Shown: in pieces, positions 43,210 through 50,589 of the stretch
Numbering within the stretch: the stretch's first letter is position 1
Layout: each line of letters opens with the position of its first letter
Assembly: GCA_016866355.1 (NCBI GenBank)
Contig: VGMN01000004.1
Span: 62,001 to 126,000 of the forward strand
Source: Bacteroidota bacterium
Lineage (GTDB): Bacteria > Bacteroidota > Bacteroidia > Chitinophagales > Chitinophagaceae
Length of the DNA: 64,000 bases
Direction of reading: 5' to 3'
Program-made: the position numbers and the translations under genes
Notes under the pieces: model-generated
The model's input: the letters and a program-made list of their open reading frames with translations, nothing else
Database searches by the model: none
Told to the model about the DNA's origin: nothing

Positions 43210-44223
43210 ATGTCAATTAATCGTAATGTGCAGACCTTGGATGAGTTTACTATTCAGCAGTTGCGTGATTTCCCTCATGCTACGGGTGAATTATCAAACC
43301 TGCTTCGGAATATTGGCTTGGCTGCTAAGCGTGTAAATGTAGAAGTGAATAAGGCTGGCTTGGTAGACATTTTAGGAAATGCAGGAACCGTAAATGTGCA
43401 AGGAGAAAAAGTGAAAAAGCTCGATGTTTTTGCAAATGATCAATTTATAAAAGTGCTACAGCATGGAATTAGTTGTGCAGGTATTGCCAGTGAAGAGTTA
43501 GAAGATTTTGTTGCATTTGATGACGAAAAAAGTATTCATTCTAAATATGTTTGCTTGTTTGATCCGCTGGATGGGAGTGGCAATATTGATGTTAATGTTT
43601 CTATAGGAACCATTTTTGGCGTATATCGACGTGTAACGCCAGTGGGCACCGTAGTAACCAGAGAAGATTTTTTGCAGGCAGGAAGTCAACAAGTTGCGGC
43701 AGGTTATATTGTATATGGTTCTTCCACTATGCTTGTGTATGCTACGCGCAGAGGTGTTAATGGGTTTACGCTGGATCCTTCGATAGGGGAATGGACACTT
43801 AGTCACCCAGCCATTCGTTGTCCGGAACGTGGAAAGATATATTCTGTCAATCATGGGAGCTATTTTGAGTTCGAAAAAGGCGTTCAGGAATATATTAAAG
43901 CCTGTCAGTCCAGACCAGCTGAAGCGGGCGGTCCATTACGTCAACGATATGTTGGAAGCATGGTGGCCGATGTCCATCGGAATTTAATTAAAGGGGGAAT
44001 TTTTATGTATCCGGCTACTAGTTCACGGCCAACCGGAAAACTGCGATTGCTTTATGAGTGCAACCCCTTTGCCTTTATTGTTACGGTTGCGGGTGGAAGA
44101 GCTACCAACGGTCATATTCGAACCTTAGATATCATACCCAGTTCTTTGCATGAGCGATGTCCTTTTTTTGTTGGAAGTGTAGGCATGATGGATGATCTCG
44201 AGAAAAAATTAACAGATGCCTGA
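43210..44223 (+). CDS. fbp: Fructose-1,6-bisphosphatase, class I
   Basis: 337 residues. The metal- and substrate-binding LFDPLDGSGNIDVNVSIGT is clear, as are YVGSMVADVHRNL and LRLLYECNPFAFIV. It hydrolyses fructose-1,6-bisphosphate in gluconeogenesis. It follows the transpeptidase gene by 5 nt and overlaps the ABC ATPase by 8 nt, so the three may be co-transcribed with no clear functional tie. Confidence 0.95.
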   Translation: MSINRNVQTLDEFTIQQLRDFPHATGELSNLLRNIGLAAKRVNVEVNKAGLVDILGNAGTVNVQGEKVKKLDVFANDQFIKVLQHGISCAGIASEELEDFVAFDDEKSIHSKYVCLFDPLDGSGNIDVNVSIGTIFGVYRRVTPVGTVVTREDFLQAGSQQVAAGYIVYGSSTMLVYATRRGVNGFTLDPSIGEWTLSHPAIRCPERGKIYSVNHGSYFEFEKGVQEYIKACQSRPAEAGGPLRQRYVGSMVADVHRNLIKGGIFMYPATSSRPTGKLRLLYECNPFAFIVTVAGGRATNGHIRTLDIIPSSLHERCPFFVGSVGMMDDLEKKLTDA

Positions 44224-44983
44224 ACCAATCATAGCAGTAAAGAATCTTCAAAAGCGTTACGGAAATTTTGATGCGGTACGCGGGCTTACCTTCTCCATTC
44301 AACAAGGCGAAATAGTTGGATTGCTAGGTCCAAATGGTGCAGGGAAAACCACCACGTTAGAAATTATTGAAACATTAAAGCAAAAATCAAGTGGGTCTGT
44401 CCAGGTATGTGGGTATGATATAGATAGTGATGCAGCAGCTATTAAAAAAGTGATAGGGGTTCAATTGCAAAGCAGTGGGTACTATCCCGGGCTGAATTTG
44501 ACGCAATTACTTTATTTGTTCGCTGGCCTTTATAACACTACAATAAATCCGCTGCAAATTCTTTCTTTAGTTAATCTTGCTGATAAAGCAAAAGCCAAGG
44601 TGAAGGAATTAAGTGGTGGTCAACGCCAACGATTTTCAATTGCTACCACGTTGGTTAATAATCCCAAGGTTATTTTTCTCGATGAACCAACAACGGGTCT
44701 TGATCCGCAAGCACGCCGGAGTTTGTGGGAGCTGATTAAAGCGATTCGGGCAACCGGAACAACCATTGTGTTAACCACGCATTACATGGATGAGGCCGAA
44801 TATTTGTGTGATCGTATTGCAATCATGGACCAAGGAAAGTTAATTGCATACGATTCGCCGGATGCACTTATTGACCAGTTGCTGCAGCAGGGATTTGAAA
44901 GAAAAAAAGATATTAAAGCCGCCACTTTGGAGGATGTATTTATTGCGCTCACCGGACATCAGTTAGCTCCTGTAGCGGGGTGA
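44216..44983 (+). CDS. ABC transporter ATP-binding protein (orphan)
   Basis: 255 residues, a complete nucleotide-binding domain: Walker A GPNGAGKT (38-45), signature LSGGQ (132-136), Walker B with D156-E157 in VIFLDEPTTGLDP, and a switch histidine in VLTTHYMDEAE. The C-terminal LEDVFIALTG is typical of the ABC-2 export subfamily (drug, antibiotic or Na+ exporters). No permease gene is adjacent: fbp precedes it with an 8-nt overlap, and folC converges with a 25-nt overlap. It may work with a permease encoded elsewhere. Confidence 0.88.
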   Translation: MPEPIIAVKNLQKRYGNFDAVRGLTFSIQQGEIVGLLGPNGAGKTTTLEIIETLKQKSSGSVQVCGYDIDSDAAAIKKVIGVQLQSSGYYPGLNLTQLLYLFAGLYNTTINPLQILSLVNLADKAKAKVKELSGGQRQRFSIATTLVNNPKVIFLDEPTTGLDPQARRSLWELIKAIRATGTTIVLTTHYMDEAEYLCDRIAIMDQGKLIAYDSPDALIDQLLQQGFERKKDIKAATLEDVFIALTGHQLAPVAG

Positions 44984-46278
44984 GTTTCCCATCGATCTCT
45001 ATCAACTTCGGCAACCAAAAAAATACTTCCGCAAACAATCAGTAAGTCATTTGGCATTGCAAGTTGCTTGGCAGCGGCAATGGCATCGTTAACATTTTCG
45101 TGTGTTGTTCCAATGATTTCTTTATTTCTTGCCAGTGCTGCTAGTGCCGTTGCAGGCATGGCTCTTGGGAGATGGGCTTGTGTGAAATAAAAAGCAGCCT
45201 GTTTAGGAAGTAAAGCTAGCACGCGCTCACTATCTTTATCTTTCACCATTCCTAAGATTAGGTGTAATTTATTAAAGTGGATTTGTTGAAGATGCCGGAG
45301 TACTTGCTCAATGCCGGCTGTATTGTGCGCTACATCCAGTACCAACGTTGGATGCAAACTGATTTCTTCCCATCTTCCCAGCAATCCAGTATTTTTTTTG
45401 GTCTTACTCAGCCCTTTGAGGATTGCAGGCGAGCTAATAGCAAAACCAGCTTTATCCAATTGCTCAATTGCCGATAAAACAGTTAATAAATTATCACATT
45501 GATAAATTCCATTGAGGTCCAGTTCAAAAAAAGTGGAGCTGGGCCCTGACTTTATTTTTATAACTAGTTTACCTTTTTCCCAATAAAAATGATCGACGGA
45601 ATGATTGCTACCAGCTACTACAATAGGCGCATTTTCTTTGGCTGCCTTTTCAATAAAAACTGGCCAGGATTCCTCCTGCATTTTTCCAATCACAACAGGG
45701 ACTTCCTTTTTAATGATACCTGCTTTTTCAAATGCAATTTTTTCGAGACTGTCTCCTAGAAATTGCATGTGGTCCCATCCAATATTGGTGATAATTGAAA
45801 GTAAGGGTGTAATGATATTTGTGCTGTCTAGCCGTCCGCCTAGACCTGTTTCGATAACTGCAATATCAACCTGTTGCTTTGCAAAATAATCAAACGCCAT
45901 AGCCACCGTAAGTTCAAAGAAACTTGGTTTTATTGCATCGATAAGTGGCATTGCCTGTTGCGTGAACGCAACCACTGCATCTTCACTAATCATCTCACCG
46001 TTGATTCTTATTCGTTCTCTAAAGTTATAAAGGTGAGGGGAGGTGTAAAGTCCTGTTTTAAATCCAGCTTCTTGAAGAATAGAAGCTACCATATGGCTTA
46101 CAGAGCCTTTGCCATTAGTGCCAGCAATATGAATGGATTTGAATTGTAGGTGTGGGTTGTTTAAGGCATTGCAAAGAGAAATAGTATTATGAATATCTTT
46201 TTTATATGCCGCCTCACCAATACGTGTAAATTCAGGTAGCTTCTCATACAAAAACTGCAGCGTCTCTTGATAAGTCAT
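44959..46278 (-). CDS. folC: Bifunctional folylpolyglutamate synthase / dihydrofolate synthase
   Basis: 439 residues of the Mur-ligase-like family. The P-loop IAGTNGKGSVSHMVASIL is at 51-68, followed by TSPHLYNFRERIRING, IVIETGLGGRLDSTN-type sequence (AVIETGLGGRLDSTNII), and a late VLDVAHNTAGIEQ. It adds glutamate to dihydropteroate and to folates in the cytoplasm. Its 3' end overlaps the ABC ATPase by 25 nt, and it follows the TonB-like gene by 18 nt on the same strand. Confidence 0.93.
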   Translation of the reverse strand: MTYQETLQFLYEKLPEFTRIGEAAYKKDIHNTISLCNALNNPHLQFKSIHIAGTNGKGSVSHMVASILQEAGFKTGLYTSPHLYNFRERIRINGEMISEDAVVAFTQQAMPLIDAIKPSFFELTVAMAFDYFAKQQVDIAVIETGLGGRLDSTNIITPLLSIITNIGWDHMQFLGDSLEKIAFEKAGIIKKEVPVVIGKMQEESWPVFIEKAAKENAPIVVAGSNHSVDHFYWEKGKLVIKIKSGPSSTFFELDLNGIYQCDNLLTVLSAIEQLDKAGFAISSPAILKGLSKTKKNTGLLGRWEEISLHPTLVLDVAHNTAGIEQVLRHLQQIHFNKLHLILGMVKDKDSERVLALLPKQAAFYFTQAHLPRAMPATALAALARNKEIIGTTHENVNDAIAAAKQLAMPNDLLIVCGSIFLVAEVDRDRWETHPATGAN

Positions 46279-46296
46279 AGGGGAGCCTGAAACTTG

Positions 46297-47154
46297 CTAG
46301 TTTATTCTGAAATTAAATTGCACCGTGACCATTGATTCATGATCGCTTACGTCAAAACGAATTTTTTCTAAGTATTGTACAATTGCCTGTTTGTAGGCAG
46401 AACCTGTTGCGGTAGATCCTTTGGCAAAGCTGACAAATTTCCCAATACCCTCCGGCGATACTGCAATTGTAACATATAGTGTAGCCCTGTTGAGTTCCCC
46501 TTCAAATGCGTAGCTTCTGGTAATTTTTCGATCTCCACGAGTTACGCGTGGTCCATTCCCTGCGCCAATTCCTGTTCCATTACCTCCGCCTGTTCCCTCT
46601 CCACTTCCGCCACCATTGCCATCACCTTTTCCAGTACCCCATCCATTCCCAGCTCCCCCTGATTTCTCAAAATCCACGGCCCCATTCCCACCTGATCCAT
46701 TCCCTTTATTTGTTTTTCCCATTACGGCTTTAGGTTGTGGCGGAGAAGGTGGTTCAATATTTTTTTTAGGTTTAGTTTTTGGCATGTTGGATGCCAATAC
46801 TTTAGAATTTTTATTTTTTAAGGACGAACTTGCAATAGCGGCTTGATCGCTCAATGGATCAGTTTCACCATTTTTAGATTGGAGTTGCTCTCCGGGATCC
46901 TGCATGGCGGGTTGGGCAATACCGGGCTGCTCTGCTGCAGCAAGATCTTGGCCACCTCCTCCGCCACCATCTTGAAAAGGCGCTGGTGGATCTGGGGGCC
47001 AATTTACCTCTACATCAACACCACTTAAGGCTGTTTCTTTTTCAAAGGAAGGTAACTTCCATTTTAAAAGAAAAAGCAACAGAATGAACAGCACAACGAT
47101 AGTAGCTGTGTAACTAATGGCTTTTGTTATATATGAATTTTGCTGTTTGAGCAT
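46297..47154 (-). CDS. TonB-like protein with glycine-rich linker
   Basis: 285 residues. One N-terminal transmembrane helix (about 13-31) is followed by a long periplasmic linker with acidic, proline- and glycine-rich stretches, including blocks such as GDGNGGGSGEGTGGGNGTG at about 175-195. A short folded C-terminal domain (about 210-285) resembles TonB C-terminal or similar energy-transducer domains. The Pro-Lys/Pro-Glu repeats of classical TonB are only hinted at (KPKKNIEPPSPPQPKA). No exbB or exbD is beside it. A role as energy transducer or as a structural periplasmic linker is possible; the classification is tentative. Confidence 0.6.
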   Translation of the reverse strand: MLKQQNSYITKAISYTATIVVLFILLLFLLKWKLPSFEKETALSGVDVEVNWPPDPPAPFQDGGGGGGQDLAAAEQPGIAQPAMQDPGEQLQSKNGETDPLSDQAAIASSSLKNKNSKVLASNMPKTKPKKNIEPPSPPQPKAVMGKTNKGNGSGGNGAVDFEKSGGAGNGWGTGKGDGNGGGSGEGTGGGNGTGIGAGNGPRVTRGDRKITRSYAFEGELNRATLYVTIAVSPEGIGKFVSFAKGSTATGSAYKQAIVQYLEKIRFDVSDHESMVTVQFNFRIN

Positions 47155-47171
47155 GAATAAAGATGGGTAAG

Positions 47172-47179
47172 CGAAAATA
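47172..47179 (-). promoter_or_regulatory. Possible -7 box for the TonB-like gene
   Basis: The minus strand reads TATTTTCG, one base from TAnnTTTG, 17 nt before the start codon. Confidence 0.3.
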
Positions 47180-47283
47180 AGTTATAAAGCAGTAAACTGA
47201 TTAAAACAGTTTTCAGTGGTGAGGGTAGAACGAACAGAGCCAGTCAGCAATGCTTTTGCTTGTTCTAAAATTTGGTTAAAATA

Positions 47284-48573
47284 TTAATGGGCAAAGTCAA
47301 GCTGGAAATTTCCTTTGATTCTTTCAATGGGGGGATTAAAATACCCAAATTGTAGATTTGGAAATTCCTCTCGCAAAAGCTGCTGCATGTTTTTAATGCC
47401 GATGGCTTGGCCTGTTTCGGTTATTCCTATTTTTCCTAAATACCAGTCTGGGTCAATATTAAAATTTCTCCACTGTATCATTTTTAAGTCCGTATCCCGA
47501 ATCAACTTCCTCAAAGCCTCTACCTCCTCTACTGAATCTGTCATACCTGGGAATACAAAATAATTAATAGAGGTCCAGCCACCAAATGAACTAACAATTT
47601 TTAGACTCTCTATGATATCCTCAAATTGATAATTATTAGGTCGGTAATAGGAGGTGTAAATATTTTTTCTTGCAGCGTTTGTGCTTACCCGTATCGAATT
47701 AAGTCCTGCTTTGCAAAGGGCTCTTACAGCTGCAGGATTCGAGCCGTTGGTGTTGATGTTGATGCTACCCTTTGTTGTATGTTTTCGAATTTCAAGAATG
47801 GCAGCGCTAATTGTTTCCCACATCAATAAAGGCTCACCTTCACAGCCTTGTCCAAAACTTATAATTGGATATGGTGCATGCATGAGGTGTGGTACGGCAA
47901 ACTCAACAATCTCCTCTGGCAATGGCTTAAATTGTAATCGATCTTGGGTAGATACAATGGGTTCCTCGTCAGGTTGTAATGAAATACATCCAACACAATT
48001 GGCATTACAAGCAGGAGATACCGGGATAGGACATTCCCATCTTCCTAATGAAAAATTACGTGCCGCGGGACAATTATAGGTTTGGCAACAATTTTCCATC
48101 AAGTGTTTGACCAATCGATTTTTAGAATAAGTTGCTAATAAAGATTGCGCCCCTTGCTTTATTTTTTCATCATTATATCCACTACAGTCCTGTCTAATAT
48201 CCGGCTCAATGCGTATGGCCGGAACCCAGAATTGATCCGCATGCCAACCTGCAGCAGTATAACAGAAGAGGGGGAGTGTAGGAGCTTCTGCTGCTGTTTC
48301 ATAAGCAGCTAAATAAAAACCTGTATGTGCAGGTGGAAGAAAAGCTGCAACGGCCCATCCCTTTTCACACAAACGCATTTCGCCCGTATTCACATCTATT
48401 CCTATCCCTTTTCTTCCGGGAAGTTCGTATAGTGAACCTCCAGATGGAAGCGGGATCCAGTCTTCATCAGGTACTGGCATGGCATCCCACCCTGATCTTC
48501 CGGTGGCATAAAGTGTTTGGTCCTCAAAGATGTTTCCTTTCCCATCTGAATATAATAAGAATGGCGTTTTCAT
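47284..48573 (-). CDS. Radical SAM enzyme, function unknown
   Basis: 429 residues. The Fe-S cluster motif is C189-x3-C193-x2-C196 in ACNANCVGC, unusually far from the N terminus. The SAM-binding region contains FGQGCEGEPLL and ININTNGSNP. The ~185 residues before the cluster are not a standard radical SAM domain and hold more cysteines: C130, C162, C163, C168 and C181, perhaps for a second cluster. No SPASM domain is evident at the C terminus. Product and substrate cannot be predicted. The start overlaps the upstream membrane-protein gene by ATGA. Confidence 0.75.
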   Translation of the reverse strand: MKTPFLLYSDGKGNIFEDQTLYATGRSGWDAMPVPDEDWIPLPSGGSLYELPGRKGIGIDVNTGEMRLCEKGWAVAAFLPPAHTGFYLAAYETAAEAPTLPLFCYTAAGWHADQFWVPAIRIEPDIRQDCSGYNDEKIKQGAQSLLATYSKNRLVKHLMENCCQTYNCPAARNFSLGRWECPIPVSPACNANCVGCISLQPDEEPIVSTQDRLQFKPLPEEIVEFAVPHLMHAPYPIISFGQGCEGEPLLMWETISAAILEIRKHTTKGSININTNGSNPAAVRALCKAGLNSIRVSTNAARKNIYTSYYRPNNYQFEDIIESLKIVSSFGGWTSINYFVFPGMTDSVEEVEALRKLIRDTDLKMIQWRNFNIDPDWYLGKIGITETGQAIGIKNMQQLLREEFPNLQFGYFNPPIERIKGNFQLDFAH

Positions 48574-49139
48574 ACTTGATTAGTTGGTTCAAAACGAGAA
48601 AGGCAGAATTCATTGAATTGATCTGTATTGAAATTAGCAGGAAGCACCACTGACTGTTGTATAAAACGATTATTACAAAAGTTTAAGGTTAGTATATTGT
48701 CTCTAAGGATTACCTGATCTAATTTCTCCCATGAATAGGTGCGTGCGGGGAAAGTATTGAATTTTATAGTAGTAGGTGAAAACTGAATGGTGATGGGGCT
48801 GATTGCCTGCACAAATAAATAGCTAGCCCCAATCATACCTATTCCTGGCAACCAATAAAAATTTGCCAACCAGTTGGTAGCAAATGAAAAGCCAAGTAGC
48901 AGAAGTAGTTTTGATTTTGTGTCTATGGTTACTTTTTTATTTTGTCTCCAGCTAATTGAAATAAACGTAAATAATAAAAAAGGGGCAGTCAAATGAAATA
49001 CGTTACTAATAAGTGTTGCAGTTAGTATGAGATAGCATAAAAAAAAAGCGTTGACAGCAATCAGTAATAGTTGCATTACTTTAATTAGCCGTTTACTGTT
49101 TGGTTGTAGCAGAAATGTAAAAGTAACTTTATCTTTCAC
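48570..49139 (-). CDS. Membrane protein with PH-like C-terminal domain, unknown function
   Basis: 189 residues. Four hydrophobic segments occur in two hairpins (about 20-65 and 78-115), then a soluble C-terminal part of ~75 residues. That part (ITIQFSPTTIKFN, then SWEKLDQVILRDNILTLNF) looks like the bacterial PH/YcxB-like fold. The gene overlaps the radical SAM gene by 4 nt and follows bshB1 by 4 nt, so it sits inside an apparent operon. Function not known. Confidence 0.65.
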   Translation of the reverse strand: MKDKVTFTFLLQPNSKRLIKVMQLLLIAVNAFFLCYLILTATLISNVFHLTAPFLLFTFISISWRQNKKVTIDTKSKLLLLLGFSFATNWLANFYWLPGIGMIGASYLFVQAISPITIQFSPTTIKFNTFPARTYSWEKLDQVILRDNILTLNFCNNRFIQQSVVLPANFNTDQFNEFCLSRFEPTNQV

Positions 49140-49143
49140 CGGT

Positions 49144-49881
49144 TTATGTTTCGTTTAATATCAAATCATGTACACTTCGCAAGCCTATTGATTTGCTAGT
49201 AGTAAAACCCTCTGCATAGTCAACTCCAATTCGTTTACCCAACAGCTGTGCTCTTGCTACGATCGCATCTAAAAAGCCCTTTTTCGAGATAGATGTTTCG
49301 GGCTCTTCATTTTTACTTGCGGGATTATGAAATTGTGTTCCGTATGCTTTAATAGCTTTCATGCGTTGGGCAAAGACTGGACTGATGTCTACTATAAAAG
49401 TGGGCTCCAGAAAGCGATCTTGGATATAGTGTAGTACATAGGAGGGGCGCCAGCGAGGCTGTGGTGTATTATCTTGATTGGTAGTTTTAATTTTTTCTAG
49501 TCCAGCTAAAAAGCAGCTGTCTGCTACGAGTTGACCGGCCTTTCCATGGTCAGGATGCCTATCCTGCATGGCATTGGCAAGCACTATTGTGGGCCGATAT
49601 TTACGAATAGCTTGAATCAATGCTAACTGGTGTGTTTCATCGTTTGCTATAAAGCCATCTCTCATGCAAAGGTTTTCACGTTCATGGACTCCCATGATCA
49701 TAGCAGCGTTAGCCGCCTCTGCATAGCGGGTTTTTACTGTTCCGCGTGTCCCCAGTTCGCCCTCCGTCAAATCAAGTATAGCTACTCTTTTGCCTCTATT
49801 AATTTCTTGGATGAGCGTGCCGGAACAGCTCAGCTCTACATCATCCGGGTGAACGCCAACTGCTAGAATATCAACTTTCAT
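49144..49881 (-). CDS. bshB1: Bacillithiol biosynthesis deacetylase BshB1
   Basis: 245 residues of the LmbE/PIG-L family. The metal-binding HPDD motif is in AVGVHPDDVELSCSGTL, followed by ILDLTEGELGTRGT and DRHPDHGKAG. These are the signatures of the Bacteroidota/Firmicutes BshB1 group. It removes the acetyl group from N-acetylglucosaminyl-malate before BshC adds cysteine. bshC is 15.6 kb away in this window. Confidence 0.92.
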   Translation of the reverse strand: MKVDILAVGVHPDDVELSCSGTLIQEINRGKRVAILDLTEGELGTRGTVKTRYAEAANAAMIMGVHERENLCMRDGFIANDETHQLALIQAIRKYRPTIVLANAMQDRHPDHGKAGQLVADSCFLAGLEKIKTTNQDNTPQPRWRPSYVLHYIQDRFLEPTFIVDISPVFAQRMKAIKAYGTQFHNPASKNEEPETSISKKGFLDAIVARAQLLGKRIGVDYAEGFTTSKSIGLRSVHDLILNET

Positions 49882-49892
49882 AAAAAATTAGT

Positions 49893-50585
49893 TTAACGTC
49901 TGTAGGGATTATTATACCAAGTTCCATCAATTTCTCGAACAATACTCTCGATATCTCGATCAGTTCTGTTTTTAGCTAAGTCCCAATCTTGCTTTAAGTT
50001 ACCGCCAAAGAAAAAAGCCACGGTTTGATAGAGTCGGGCATTGAGGCTTCCCTTGAACTCTTGCAGGATCTCATAACAATTATTGCCGGTTTGTCGATTG
50101 ATTAACTTCATCAATATTTTTCCCTGGTAAACAGAGAGGTTAGTGAGGGGCTCGGTAAATTGGTTGCGAAGCTCCTTTTCTCGTTCTTTTATAAGTTCTT
50201 TTCTTTTTCTTTTGATAGTAACTCCTGCTAGTTGTGCATTAATTTGATTGATAGTAGTACCCGCCACTCGAGCATAGGGGTAAGTTACATATACTGCATT
50301 TCGTAATCGATTCCAGGCTTCAATGTGTTTGCGTAGCTCCGCTGGAGAAAGGTTTGAGATCCAAACCATATCTTCCTCTCTATAACTCATTATTTCATTT
50401 CTGTACCAAATTGCGGGTACTAGCACCGTATCATGAGGTCCCCACCGCTTCATAATTTCAGTCAATGGTGGTATTGGCTTTATGGAGTCTGTTTCAGGAA
50501 ATGGTGGGGATTGCTGTCCAGTCAGGTTCTTTTGAAATAGAATGGCTGATCCACAAAGTAATACTATCAATAGTTTTTGCAGCAT
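49893..50585 (-). CDS. DUF4294 family exported protein
   Basis: 230 residues with a signal peptide (about 1-21). The conserved core (about 53-205) reads VLVPAIWYRNEIMSYREED, then AWNRLRNAVYVTYPYARVAG and GKILMKLINRQTGNNCYEIL, the DUF4294 pattern. The family is found in Bacteroidota and its function is unknown. It lies 4 nt after ccmF and 11 nt before bshB1 on the same strand, so the whole block is likely one transcript. Confidence 0.85.
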   Translation of the reverse strand: MLQKLLIVLLCGSAILFQKNLTGQQSPPFPETDSIKPIPPLTEIMKRWGPHDTVLVPAIWYRNEIMSYREEDMVWISNLSPAELRKHIEAWNRLRNAVYVTYPYARVAGTTINQINAQLAGVTIKRKRKELIKEREKELRNQFTEPLTNLSVYQGKILMKLINRQTGNNCYEILQEFKGSLNARLYQTVAFFFGGNLKQDWDLAKNRTDRDIESIVREIDGTWYNNPYRR

Positions 50586-50589
50586 GTAA

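Noticed and set aside
43498..43854. 118-residue minus-strand reading frame
   Set aside because: Antisense to fbp; the fbp frame carries the catalytic motifs.
46548..46740. Repetitive C/T-rich stretch considered as a DNA repeat or CRISPR-like array
   Set aside because: It is the coding sequence of the glycine-rich linker in the TonB-like protein; there are no equal-length repeats or spacers.
47188..47212. Inverted repeat AAACTG...CAGTTT upstream of the TonB-like gene considered as a terminator
   Set aside because: The stem is only six A/T-rich pairs and no T run follows in the needed direction, so support is too weak.
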